A DNA stretch of 55,589 nucleotides from Deltaproteobacteria bacterium. GTDB lineage: Bacteria > Desulfobacterota > Syntrophia > Syntrophales > UBA2210. A model generated the notes under the pieces. It did not search any database, was not told where the DNA came from, and worked only from the letters and a program-made list of their open reading frames with translations. The stretch is taken from NCBI GenBank assembly GCA_016930775.1, contig JAFGGB010000047.1, positions 1 to 55,589 of the forward strand, read 5' to 3'. Of this stretch, positions 28,922 through 37,709 are shown in pieces (the stretch's first letter is position 1; each line of letters begins with the position of its first letter). Made by a program: the position numbers and the translations under genes.

Positions 28922-30301
28922 CTAACGCCGAGACTTTTCCCGAAGACCATACTTGATCATTTTCAACTGGAGGCCTTTGCGGCTCAATCCCAGTTCCGAG
29001 GCTGCCTTGCTAACATTGCCGCCACATTCATCGAGAACCCTCCCGATGATATCCTTCTCGATATCCCCCGTCATGTCTTTAACGATTTCTTTGAAGGGCC
29101 TCCCAGATTTTACCGTCTCCGAGCCGGCGGCATGATCGGCAATCTCCCTCATCTCCGGTGGAATGTCACTCAGTTTCAGAGAATTGCCTTCCGTAAGAAG
29201 GACGAGCCGCTCCATGAGGTTTTCCAGTTCCCGTATATTTCCCGGCCAGTTATACAAAAGCAATGCGGACGTTGCTTCGGGGTCAACCTCGACGACCTTT
29301 CGATTCAATTTCCTGTTAAATTTCTGCAGGAAATAATCTACGAGGAGCGGCACGTCCTCTTTCCTGTCCCTCAACGGCGGGAGGTGAATAGGCATTACGT
29401 TCAACCGGTAGTAGAGGTCCTCCCTGAATGCGCCGTTTTTTACTTCTTCCTTCAGATCACGGTTCGTCGCAGCGATTAGTCGAACATCGACCTTAATGGT
29501 CTTGAGGCCGCCCACGCGCTCGAATTCCTGGTCCTGGATGACGCGGAGTATCTTGGCCTGCATGTCCTTCGGAAGCTCTCCGATCTCGTCGAGGAAGAGC
29601 GTGCCTCTGTGGGCCAGTTCAAATCGACCCGGTTTACGGTGTACGGCGCCCGTGAAAGCGCCCTTTTCAAAACCGAAAAGTTCGCTCTCGAGAAGATTCT
29701 CCGCTATGGCGGCGCAGTTTATCTTAATAAACGGATTATCCCGCTGCTGGCTGGCCCTGTGAATGGCCTGGGCTATGAGTTCCTTCCCCGTGCCCGTCTC
29801 TCCGGTCACGAGAATGGTCGTCGTCGTGGGCGCCACTTTTTTTACCAGTTCGTAGACCCTCATCATGTCTCTGCTCGAACCGACTATGTCAAATCGATCG
29901 ATTTCGCCGGCTGCGGGGATCAGTTCGTTCTCATTGAAGGCCCGGGTCTTAAGAGCCTTGGCGATGACGTTTTTCAGATCATCCTGATCGAATGGTTTGG
30001 TAATGTAATCGAAGGCGCCTCTTTTCAGAGCCTCCACGGCCGTCGAAACAGTGCCATGAGCTGTTATAATTATGACCGGAACGGCAGGGTGCTCATCGGC
30101 AACACGAGCGAGCAGGCCGAGCCCGTCAAGACGCGGCATACGGAGATCCGTTACAATAACATCGACGGCGCCGCTCTTTAGAATTTCAAGAGCCTCGACT
30201 CCATCGCCGGCCGTGAGCACATCGAGTCTTTCTTTTTTCAACATGGCCTCGAGAACCAGGAGCATGTTGAATTCGTCATCAACCAAAAGGACTGTACTCA
30301 T
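28922..30301 (-). CDS. NtrC-family sigma-54-dependent response regulator
   Basis: Three domains are seen: receiver (residues 1-120, phosphoacceptor D52 in VIVTDLRMP), AAA+ ATPase (about 138-375, Walker A GETGTGKE at 167-174, intact sigma-54 contact loop GAFTGA at 214-219, Walker B LFLDEIGE), and a Fis-type helix-turn-helix ([19 protein letters not shown]) at the C-terminus. It should activate sigma-54 promoters when phosphorylated. Its kinase gene is directly upstream (108-base gap). Targets are not shown by sequence; a candidate sigma-54 promoter lies in the same region at 33692. Confidence 0.94.
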   Translation of the reverse strand: MSTVLLVDDEFNMLLVLEAMLKKERLDVLTAGDGVEALEILKSGAVDVIVTDLRMPRLDGLGLLARVADEHPAVPVIIITAHGTVSTAVEALKRGAFDYITKPFDQDDLKNVIAKALKTRAFNENELIPAAGEIDRFDIVGSSRDMMRVYELVKKVAPTTTTILVTGETGTGKELIAQAIHRASQQRDNPFIKINCAAIAENLLESELFGFEKGAFTGAVHRKPGRFELAHRGTLFLDEIGELPKDMQAKILRVIQDQEFERVGGLKTIKVDVRLIAATNRDLKEEVKNGAFREDLYYRLNVMPIHLPPLRDRKEDVPLLVDYFLQKFNRKLNRKVVEVDPEATSALLLYNWPGNIRELENLMERLVLLTEGNSLKLSDIPPEMREIADHAAGSETVKSGRPFKEIVKDMTGDIEKDIIGRVLDECGGNVSKAASELGLSRKGLQLKMIKYGLREKSRR

Positions 30302-30408
30302 TTGAAACCACTAACTTTCTGTCGATTCATCAGCACATTCGGCGACCTTCCCGTTCACAGAGCACTAATATGGTCAACCGTTCTTGTCAAGGGAATTCAC
30401 CGCAATGG

Positions 30409-31923
30409 TCACAACCGTATCGTGATGATCGTTCCTTCACCTTCCGTCGAGTGCACTTCCATTGATCCCCCGTGATTCCTGATGATCTTTCGGCAGATTG
30501 AAAGGCCCAGGCCCGTTCCTTTCTTTTTCGTCGTATAAAAAGGTTTGAAAATATGCGGCAAGACCTCGCGACTGATGCCGATCCCTTTATCGGCGATGAC
30601 AATCTTGATAGATTTGTCGCCTCCCTCGGGAATTCTTTCCGTAGCAAACCGCAGAGCCCCCCCTTCGGGCATGGCATCGATGCCGTTCAGGGCAACATTA
30701 AGGATCACCTGGAGAAGTTGCTCGCCGTCGATCTTCAGCTTTGGCAACTTAGGATCCAACTCTTTTTCGATGAAAATGTTCTGAGGCAGATCGGTTGTTC
30801 TAACAAGCGTTATCACCTTTTCAACAATATGATTGATACTCTGATATTCGAGATTCATCATGTGAGGCCGAGCGTAGTTGAGAAACTGTGAAACGGCATT
30901 ATTAAGACGGTCTGTTTCATCAATGATGACATCGAGCAGCTTTCTGTGACGATCTGCGGGGACCTCCGTCTTGAGGAATTGCGCCGCCCCCTTCATAGAA
31001 CCCAAGGGATTTCTTATCTCGTGGGCAAATCCCGTGGCCATTTCTTCAAGAAAGACCGTTGTTTCACGCTCGACTCTTTCATCGAGAGGATAAAGGTTCA
31101 CCGAGAATTCACGCTTGTCAAAAAAGAAATGGCTGAAAAGCTTCTCGAGAAGGGCCTTCACTGGATCGATAAAGATGACGATGATGAAAGAAGCCATGAG
31201 AATGCTCGTAAAGGGCAACGACAGAGGCTTTCCGAAAATGCCAAGTATCACATAGAAGACCGTCGTGGCGAAAACTATCAGACAGAATACGAAGAGTCCC
31301 TTCAGCATGATTTCATAGAGCTCGGGAAGCTCAGGGTGCGTGATTATCATGAGAACGAAATAGAGCAGAACGGCTGCAGCAATGTCCGAAAGAAGGGGCG
31401 ATCGGAATCCCCAATAGTGGAACGCATCGGAAACGCTTAAGAATATCGTCGTAAGACTGGCTATAGCCACATAAAGGATTCTCTCTCGTTCAATTCCCCG
31501 GGGCTGCACGAGGAGATATTGAATGAGCGCACTGAATCCCAGGAGAAAAAAGATGCCGCAATAATAATAGACGATCAGGTGAAGCCGCTCCCACTGTTGC
31601 GGCGGCATAATGATGGCAAAAGAGATTATCGCGAGACTGGCGATGGTCGAAAAAATTGCCGCACGAATCGACAGAAAGGTTTTTCTGTTGAGGAGATAGC
31701 TGCCGAAAAGCATTAAAAGCGGCGGAATGCAAAGGCTTCCGATCAAGCTAACAATTCTCCAGAGGGAAACGCTGAAGAGGATGTCGAAAAAGGCGCCTAT
31801 CTTGGCAACAAAGACGGCAAAGCACAGCAGCGCAAAGGAGACATAGAGGCTCGTCCGACGCCTCTTAATCAAAAGCGCAAGGGCAATGCTGAGACTAACG
31901 GCGGCAAGGGAAAAGGTTTCCAT
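30409..31923 (-). CDS. Membrane sensor histidine kinase, partner of the NtrC-type regulator
   Basis: The N-terminal 255 residues hold about eight hydrophobic segments, resembling histidine kinases with a seven-transmembrane sensing module and lacking a periplasmic sensor domain. A HisKA domain follows, with the phosphoacceptor His in FAHEIRNPLGSMKGA (about residue 301), then an HATPase domain with N-box NVALNGIDAMPEGG, G1 IADKGIGIS and G2 KKKGTGLGLSICRKI. ATG 31923 is used; a GTG two codons earlier is possible. It pairs with the downstream response regulator. The signal is unknown. Confidence 0.92.
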   Translation of the reverse strand: METFSLAAVSLSIALALLIKRRRTSLYVSFALLCFAVFVAKIGAFFDILFSVSLWRIVSLIGSLCIPPLLMLFGSYLLNRKTFLSIRAAIFSTIASLAIISFAIIMPPQQWERLHLIVYYYCGIFFLLGFSALIQYLLVQPRGIERERILYVAIASLTTIFLSVSDAFHYWGFRSPLLSDIAAAVLLYFVLMIITHPELPELYEIMLKGLFVFCLIVFATTVFYVILGIFGKPLSLPFTSILMASFIIVIFIDPVKALLEKLFSHFFFDKREFSVNLYPLDERVERETTVFLEEMATGFAHEIRNPLGSMKGAAQFLKTEVPADRHRKLLDVIIDETDRLNNAVSQFLNYARPHMMNLEYQSINHIVEKVITLVRTTDLPQNIFIEKELDPKLPKLKIDGEQLLQVILNVALNGIDAMPEGGALRFATERIPEGGDKSIKIVIADKGIGISREVLPHIFKPFYTTKKKGTGLGLSICRKIIRNHGGSMEVHSTEGEGTIITIRL

Positions 31924-31992
31924 TCTCACAAGAGCTGGCGACGGCCGTACTGCCGGATCATGGTCGCCGATCTGGCTTTCGTTAGAGCTCCC

Positions 31993-33393
31993 CTACTGGC
32001 TGGAATCAAGAGAATTCTTGCCAGTCTTTGGTTCCGTGCATGATACTCCCAGACAGTCATGGATGACTCGGGCAATTTCCTCGCAGAACCGTTCCGTTTC
32101 ATTCAACGAGGGGGCCTCCACCATAACACGACAGAGGTTTTGAGTGCCTGAATACCGCACGAGCACCCTTCCCCGGTCGCCAAGTCTTCTCTCAACCCGG
32201 GAAATGACGTTGCTGATCTCGGGTATTGTTGAAAGATCTGGCGTTGAGGCAACTTCGATATTCATGAGTTTTTGGGGATAATTCTTCATGAACTTGGCAA
32301 GTTCGGAGAGGGGTTTCTCCTCTCGCTTCATCGATTTCAGAAGTTGCAGGGCCGAAAGAATGCCGTCGCCGGTGGTATGATGATCAAGAAACAGCATATG
32401 ACCGGATTGTTCGCCGCCGAGAGAAGCCCCCACATGGAGCATCGTCTCCAGAACGTACCTGTCGCCCACCTTCGTGTTCACCTGCTCTATCCCGAGGTTC
32501 TTCAGGGCTGAGGCAAATCCCACGTTGCTCATTACCGTGGCAACAACAGTATTGTTCCTGAGAGCGCCTTCTTCTTTCATGGTTTTGGCGCATATTACCA
32601 TGATCTGATCACCCGTGAGAGTGTTCCCCTTCTCGTCCACGGCGATTACCCGGTCTCCATCGCCATCGAAGGCGAAACCTATATCGGCTTTTCCCCTTAA
32701 CACCGCTTCGGCCAGGATGCCAGTATGCTGAGAGCCGCAGTTGTCATTAATATTAATTCCGTTGGGCTTATCAAAGAGAGTGGTGATGTTGGCGCCCAAC
32801 TCAAAAAACATCTCCGGGGCGGCGCGATAGGCGGCGCCGTTTGCACAATCGATGACGATCTTCATTCCCTCGACGGAAAGGTCCTTAGGAAAGGATCTTT
32901 TCAGAAAAACGATATATCTGCCGAGGGCGCCCTCGAGGCGATAGGCCTTTCCGAAGTCCATAGGCGAGGGATACAGGCGGCTGAAGGAATTCTTGAGAAC
33001 CATATCCTCAATCGCCTCTTCCGTCTCGTCGGGAAGCTTGTATCCTTCCCGGGAAAAGATTTTGATGCCGTTGTCCTGGTAGGGATTGTGGGATGCCGAT
33101 ATAACAATGCCCGCGTCGGCCCTCATGTTGTTCGTAAGAAAGGAAATCCCGGGCGTAGGCATAACGCCCACCATGAGAGCATCGACACCCATGGAACAGA
33201 TGCCTGCAACGAGAGCGCTTTCAAAGATGTATCCTGAAATTCTTGTATCCTTGCCTACAATAATCCTGGGACGATGACCGGTTCGCTTAAAATAGCTGGC
33301 CGTAGCCATGCCGATCCGCAAGGCCATCTCTGCCGTCATGGGGTAGGTATTCGCCACCCCGCGTATGCCGTCAGTCCCAAAAAGTCTGCCCAT
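31993..33393 (-). CDS. glmM: Phosphoglucosamine mutase
   Basis: GlmM interconverts glucosamine-6-phosphate and glucosamine-1-phosphate on the way to UDP-GlcNAc for peptidoglycan and LPS. Signatures are the start MGRLFGTDGIRG, the phosphoserine loop VISASHNPYQDNGIK, metal loop FAFDGDGDR, sugar loop GEQSGHM and phosphate-binding RYSGTQN. About 466 residues is slightly over the usual 445-450 because of a C-terminal tail (SCTEPKTGKNSL). ATG 33393 is chosen from family alignment memory; the frame is open to TTG 33411. The kinase gene lies 69 bases downstream. Confidence 0.95.
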   Translation of the reverse strand: MGRLFGTDGIRGVANTYPMTAEMALRIGMATASYFKRTGHRPRIIVGKDTRISGYIFESALVAGICSMGVDALMVGVMPTPGISFLTNNMRADAGIVISASHNPYQDNGIKIFSREGYKLPDETEEAIEDMVLKNSFSRLYPSPMDFGKAYRLEGALGRYIVFLKRSFPKDLSVEGMKIVIDCANGAAYRAAPEMFFELGANITTLFDKPNGININDNCGSQHTGILAEAVLRGKADIGFAFDGDGDRVIAVDEKGNTLTGDQIMVICAKTMKEEGALRNNTVVATVMSNVGFASALKNLGIEQVNTKVGDRYVLETMLHVGASLGGEQSGHMLFLDHHTTGDGILSALQLLKSMKREEKPLSELAKFMKNYPQKLMNIEVASTPDLSTIPEISNVISRVERRLGDRGRVLVRYSGTQNLCRVMVEAPSLNETERFCEEIARVIHDCLGVSCTEPKTGKNSLDSSQ

Positions 33394-33411
33394 GGAATCA
33401 CCGTGCATCAA

Positions 33412-33691
33412 TATCGGAAGGTCAAACAGCCGTCTCCTTCTATGGGAGGATACCGTCTGCTTGCGCGAAACTATTAGCTGATTTACCGGGGGATTGCAAC
33501 CTTAAAAAACAGGAACGCAGGCGTCGAGGATTGCCCTCTCTCCATGCCCGTTGCTGCGAACCACGCTACCCGATGCGAAAGGCATTACGCACCAACAGAG
33601 CCATTTACTGACCATTCGGCTAACCGTCAACAAGAATCTTTTCTTATATTATACGGTCACTTATATGACATTTACTGTCTCAATCAATCTA
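33412..33691. other. Divergent intergenic region between glmM and fabD, upstream part
   Basis: With the sigma-54-like site and its downstream leader, this is a 347-base gap. Near the right it is A/T-rich, with small dyads that could be activator sites: ACCGT/ACGGT arms near 33624-33658, and GTCA/TGAC around CTTATA near 33656-33669. Neither is strong. No gene or RNA fold is seen. The glmM promoter must lie here too but no clear hexamer pair was found. Confidence 0.35.
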
Positions 33692-33708
33692 TTGGCACAG
33701 ATCATGCC
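33692..33708 (+). promoter_or_regulatory. Candidate sigma-54 (RpoN) promoter upstream of the acyl-ACP cluster
   Basis: TTGGCAC (33692-33698) matches the -24 element in full. ATGC follows at the -12 position, with exactly ten bases between the invariant GG and GC. A start site near 33719 would leave about 40 bases to fabD. Consensus is TTGGCACG-N4-TTGC; here the -12 T is A, a single deviation. Two sigma-54 activators with intact GAFTGA loops are encoded in the window. A chance match is possible because only about a dozen bases are specified. Confidence 0.5.
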
Positions 33709-33758
33709 TATGAATAGTTGGAATACGGAAACACTCTCGACGAAGGGGCGATCGAACC

Positions 33759-34715
33759 ATGGAAGATAAGATGATTACCGTTGTATTCCCGGGGCAGGGA
33801 TCGCAGCGACCGGGCATGGGAAGAGACTTCCATGACATGATGAAGTCCTCCAGGAACGCCTACATCGAGGCGTCCGATGCCCTCGGATGGGATGTGGCCG
33901 CCCTGTGCTTCAGCGAAGATACCAAACTAAATCTCACGGAATATGTCCAACCCTGCATCCTGACAACGGAAATTGCCATGTTGCGGGGACTTGAGGAACG
34001 CTACGGGATAAAGCCTCGATATTTCGGCGGACACAGTCTCGGCGAGTATACCGCCATGGTTGCCGCCGGCGTCATCTCTCTCGCCGAAGCGGTCAAGGTA
34101 ACTCAATGCAGAGGAAACCTCATGCAAAAGGCCGTGCCCGTCGGCATAGGAGGCATGGCGGCGGTAATTTCTGAAAAAATTGACATTCCGACCCTGAAGG
34201 AATACCTCAGCGACCTTCCCATAGACATCGCCAATATCAACTCAACAAACCAAATCGTCATCAGCGGCAAGAGGGAAGCAATACCGCTGGCGGAGAGACG
34301 ACTCAAGGCTGCGATGACTGAGAACAACGGTTTCCGCTTCGTGCCTCTGAACGTGAGCGCCCCCTTCCACAGCCGCTTCATGGGTTCAATCAAGGAATCT
34401 TTCAAGAACGCCCTGGAGACCATCTCGGCGAAAGTCAACCCCGAGAAGGCCGGGAATGTGACATCGAATTACACGGGAATCTTTCATTCAGGAAATCTTG
34501 ACGACATTATCGACAGAATGGTCGCACAGCTCAGCGGAACCGTCCAATGGGTTAAAAACATGCACACCCTTGCCGCCCGGGCGGACGAGATCATTGAAAT
34601 CGGACCGGCACGACCGCTCAGGGAATTCTTCAAGACCATCGGCGTTGCCTGTTCTTCGATAACCACACTGTCGGCGGCGCGCCGTGTTTTTGAGCCGGCA
34701 ACTGCATCGGATTAA
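33759..34715 (+). CDS. fabD: Malonyl-CoA:ACP transacylase, first gene of the acyl-ACP cluster
   Basis: FabD loads malonate from CoA onto ACP. The 318-residue protein shows PGQGSQRPGMG, nucleophile S93 in GHSLGEYTAMVAAG, the substrate Arg (R118) in QCRGNLM, the catalytic His in SAPFHSRFM, and a C-terminal EIGPARPL. ATG 33759 has AAGGGG about 9 bases upstream; ATG 33771 with GGAAG is an alternative. It heads ten co-directional genes up to 42021, behind a sigma-54-like promoter. It may serve this specialised pathway, the general one, or both; the main fab operon is not in this window. Confidence 0.93.
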   Translation: MEDKMITVVFPGQGSQRPGMGRDFHDMMKSSRNAYIEASDALGWDVAALCFSEDTKLNLTEYVQPCILTTEIAMLRGLEERYGIKPRYFGGHSLGEYTAMVAAGVISLAEAVKVTQCRGNLMQKAVPVGIGGMAAVISEKIDIPTLKEYLSDLPIDIANINSTNQIVISGKREAIPLAERRLKAAMTENNGFRFVPLNVSAPFHSRFMGSIKESFKNALETISAKVNPEKAGNVTSNYTGIFHSGNLDDIIDRMVAQLSGTVQWVKNMHTLAARADEIIEIGPARPLREFFKTIGVACSSITTLSAARRVFEPATASD

Positions 34716-34796
34716 AATGCACTATACCGCGATGAAGGATCTCCGACCTCTCTCCAGCATCGGTTAATATTACTATTACAGCAAAGGAGCTTCAGT

Positions 34797-35996
34797 ATGA
34801 ATTTCGTCCTCACGGAGGAACAGCGAATGTATGGGGACCTCGTGAAGAAATTCGTGAGAAACGAGGTCCTTCCATCTATCCTCAAACGCGAGGCAAAGCA
34901 TGCCTTCCCGGAAGATCTGATCGCCAAGCTCTGGGAAATGGGCTTCATAAATCTATCAATACCGGAATCCATCAAGGGATTTGAAGTCGACGCAATAACC
35001 TCGTCCTTGATCATCCAGGAGCTTTCATACGGCGACACGGGCATTTCCACCTCGGCCATGTGCAACGACCTGGCAAATGTCGTAATTGCGCAGCATGGAA
35101 CGAACTCCCAGCAGGAGGATTTTCTCAGGCCCTTTGTTGATGAGCCTCTCCTGGCCTCCTTTTGTCTTACCGAACCGGGCGCCGGTTCCGACAACTCGGC
35201 CATGAAAACCTATATAAGAAAGGCCGACAACGGTACCTACCTCCTGAACGGCGAAAAATGCTTCATCACCAACGCATCTTACGCTTCACAGTTCACAGTT
35301 TTCTGCAAGACGGGAAAACCGTCGGCGCAAATGATGGCCTGTGTAATCATTCCCGCAGCAGAGATCAAAAAAGCGGAAATTTCTATGCAGTCAACAGGCG
35401 GCCGCGAGATGCGACTCTCGTCTGGCGGAACGATTATCACGGGTAAACCGGAGGATAAGCTGGGCCAGCGCCTTTCCAATACGGCTGCCGTAAAGTTCGA
35501 GGACGTGGTCGTGGACGAGCAGCACGTACTGGGGGACAGACGACTTGGTTTTAAATACGTCGTGGACGTCCTCGACTATGCAAGGCCGATGGTGGCGGCT
35601 ATTGGCGTGGGACTCGCCCGACGGGCCTTCGATGTTACTCTTGCCTATGCGAAGGAACGTAAGCAGTTCGGCCAGCGGCTGTGCGATTTACCTGTGGCGA
35701 GAGACACTCTTGTGAAAATGTGGAAAAAGGTTGAACTCGCTGATATGGCCCTTATGAAGGCCGCCTGGAAGGTTCAAGAACATGCCGAAGACCGGGGCGT
35801 CTATGCTTCTCTGGCAAAAAACACGGCCGCCGACGCGGCCCTCTTTTGCGCCAATGAGGGGCTTCATCTGCATGGAGGATACGGCTTCATGACGGAATAC
35901 GAAATTTCGAAGCTTGCCAGGGATGCCCACGTAATCGATATATACGAGGGAGTCAGAGAAGTGCAGGACATGATTATCGGACGAGAGCTAGTGTAG
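34797..35996 (+). CDS. Acyl-CoA dehydrogenase family flavoprotein inside the acyl-ACP cluster
   Basis: This is a 399-residue FAD enzyme with the normal domain order: N-terminal helices (MNFVLTEEQRMYGDLV), the beta domain with CLTEPGAGSD, and a C-terminal helical domain with FGQRLCDLPVARD and HLHGGYGFMTEYE. The catalytic Glu is in IYEGVREVQ, as in short/medium-chain dehydrogenases. GGAG precedes the ATG by 7 bases. Its position between fabD and a KAS III suggests it acts on an acyl-ACP or acyl-CoA of this pathway. It might introduce a double bond or, run backwards, replace the missing enoyl reductase. That role is inference. Confidence 0.9.
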   Translation: MNFVLTEEQRMYGDLVKKFVRNEVLPSILKREAKHAFPEDLIAKLWEMGFINLSIPESIKGFEVDAITSSLIIQELSYGDTGISTSAMCNDLANVVIAQHGTNSQQEDFLRPFVDEPLLASFCLTEPGAGSDNSAMKTYIRKADNGTYLLNGEKCFITNASYASQFTVFCKTGKPSAQMMACVIIPAAEIKKAEISMQSTGGREMRLSSGGTIITGKPEDKLGQRLSNTAAVKFEDVVVDEQHVLGDRRLGFKYVVDVLDYARPMVAAIGVGLARRAFDVTLAYAKERKQFGQRLCDLPVARDTLVKMWKKVELADMALMKAAWKVQEHAEDRGVYASLAKNTAADAALFCANEGLHLHGGYGFMTEYEISKLARDAHVIDIYEGVREVQDMIIGRELV

Positions 35997-35999
35997 GCG

Positions 36000-36983
36000 A
36001 TGTTGTATCTTCACGGGCTAGGCCATTTCCACCCCGAAAACATAATAACCAACAGGTTCATTGAGGATCTCGATATCGGAAGCACCGAGGCGTGGATACT
36101 GGAACGTGTCGGCATCAGAACCAGACGGACGACACTGTCGCTTGACTATATAAAGGAAACTAAAAACAGGGATCCCCGTGCAGCCCGTGAAGCGAGCCTT
36201 TATACAGATGCACAGACGGCGGCCGCTGCGGCACGAATGGCTTTGAATCGCGCCGGTTTGAAAACAGGGGATATCGGTCTTGTCATATCGGGCAGCTCGG
36301 CGCCGGAGCATGTGACTCCTGCGGAAGCAAGCGTTGTGGCTGCCGAACTGGGAATCAATGCACCCTGTTTTGACCTTAACTCCGCCTGCAGCACTTTTGG
36401 CCTTCAGATGCAGATGCTTCTCAACATGCGCCCTGAAACACTGCCTGCTTACATACTGGTGGTAACGCCGGAAAACGTGACCCATGCCGTCGACTATTCA
36501 GACAGGCGTTTCGCACCGCTCTTCGGCGACGGAACAAGCGCGGCCGTCCTATCGGCATCTATTCCTTCTACCCGAGTCTTCATTGAAGGTCTTTTCAATA
36601 CGAACCCCCTGGGATGGGATAAAGTTTGCGTCCCTCGAACGGGCCATGTGGAAATGGACGGCAACGCCGTGCAAGGATTCGCCATTCGCCAGACAACCGC
36701 CTCGCTTCGAGAACTCCAGAATAAATATACCGTGACCGAGAATCTTTTAAAATTCGTCGGACATCAGGCCAACCTGGGGATGCTCAAAACGGTCTGCGAG
36801 CGTTGCACCATCGCCGAGGAGAATCACTGGTTCAATGTCGATGAGTTCGGCAACACCGGGGGAGCGGGAGCGCCATGCGTGCTCAGCCAGCACTGGGACG
36901 AATTTCAGGGAGGCCTGCATATCGCTTTAGTTGTGGTCGGCGGCGGTCTGAGTTGGGTCCAGCTGATGCTCAGGCTTGAATAA
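36000..36983 (+). CDS. Beta-ketoacyl-ACP synthase III (FabH-like)
   Basis: The enzyme condenses an acyl-CoA primer with malonyl-ACP to begin chain building. The 327 residues carry the Cys-His-Asn triad: C130 in LNSACSTFG, H256 in FVGHQAN and N286 in FGNTGGAGAP. It starts 3 bases after the dehydrogenase stop, so the two are tightly coupled. Primer choice cannot be read by eye. This branch also includes synthases making unusual starters, so the product may differ from acetoacetyl-ACP. Confidence 0.9.
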   Translation: MLYLHGLGHFHPENIITNRFIEDLDIGSTEAWILERVGIRTRRTTLSLDYIKETKNRDPRAAREASLYTDAQTAAAAARMALNRAGLKTGDIGLVISGSSAPEHVTPAEASVVAAELGINAPCFDLNSACSTFGLQMQMLLNMRPETLPAYILVVTPENVTHAVDYSDRRFAPLFGDGTSAAVLSASIPSTRVFIEGLFNTNPLGWDKVCVPRTGHVEMDGNAVQGFAIRQTTASLRELQNKYTVTENLLKFVGHQANLGMLKTVCERCTIAEENHWFNVDEFGNTGGAGAPCVLSQHWDEFQGGLHIALVVVGGGLSWVQLMLRLE

Positions 36984-37001
36984 GACTATTTAACGTTTGA
37001 G

Positions 37002-37058
37002 GTTTCAGGTTCCATGCTCTTTGGCTTCGGTACATTTATATTAAATTAAACCTGAAAC
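37002..37058 (+). repeat. 10-bp inverted repeat between KAS III and FabA-like genes
   Basis: GTTTCAGGTT (37002-37011) and AACCTGAAAC (37049-37058) are perfect reverse complements separated by 37 A/T-rich bases. The RNA could form a hairpin within the operon, 18 bases after the KAS III stop. No U-tract follows. It could be a processing or stability element, a partial terminator, or a protein-binding dyad flanking an internal promoter. Confidence 0.55.
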
Positions 37059-37092
37059 GGCAGATTTACGACAATACTTTTTGAGGACTGTA

Positions 37093-37689
37093 ATGATCTA
37101 TTCAAATTTTGTCGAGAAAAAATCTTTCAACCAAGTCGATTTGATCGCTTTCGCTTATGGCGCGCTCGTGGACAACCCGCCGGACGGATTCGATGCTCGG
37201 CTCCCGGCGCCCCCCTTCTTGATGATCGACCGGATCCTCTCCATTTCAACTTCGGGCCGCGGCGGATCCATTGTGGCTGAACAGGATGTCCGCCTCGACG
37301 CCTGGTTCTTTCAATGTCACATGCCCGGCGATCCCGTTCAGCCAGGATGCCTCTGCCTGGACGCCATTTGGCAGCTTCTCGGCTTTTATTGCGTATGGCG
37401 AGGCGCCTTGGGGGCAGGCCGAGCTCTTGGCTGTGAAGAAGTCTCTTTTAACGGCCAAGTCAGGCCTTACAACAGGCTCGTCCGTTACGAAGTGAACATC
37501 CGCCGCTATGCCGAGCTTAAGGACGCTGGCGCGAGCATCGTAGTCGGCGACGGCCGCATTTTTGTGGACGGCGATCTCATTATGTCGGTTACAAAAGCGA
37601 AAACGGGTGTTTTCAAGGGTCTAACGTACAGCGATTATCCCCACCAGTCGCCCAACGCACGGGGCGGCATTATCAAGCGGGCGCACTGA
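37093..37689 (+). CDS. FabA-like 3-hydroxyacyl-ACP dehydratase
   Basis: The hot-dog fold enzyme dehydrates 3-hydroxyacyl-ACP; true FabA also isomerises the double bond. The signature WFFQCHMPGDPVQPGCLCLD gives catalytic H76 and D90 with the FabA spacing of 14, and DAIWQLLGFY follows as in FabA. At 198 residues it is longer than FabA (about 172), with extra residues at both ends. ATG 37093 has GAGG 7 bases upstream; a TTG at 37081 is in frame. Whether it can isomerise, so giving unsaturated chains, is not visible from sequence. Confidence 0.9.
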   Translation: MIYSNFVEKKSFNQVDLIAFAYGALVDNPPDGFDARLPAPPFLMIDRILSISTSGRGGSIVAEQDVRLDAWFFQCHMPGDPVQPGCLCLDAIWQLLGFYCVWRGALGAGRALGCEEVSFNGQVRPYNRLVRYEVNIRRYAELKDAGASIVVGDGRIFVDGDLIMSVTKAKTGVFKGLTYSDYPHQSPNARGGIIKRAH

Positions 37690-37709
37690 CCAGACCGAAA
37701 GGAAACGCC

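Noticed and set aside
33412-33758. Riboswitch or FapR-type operator upstream of fabD
   Set aside because: No conserved aptamer features or FapR-like palindrome were seen; the only good match is the sigma-54 layout.
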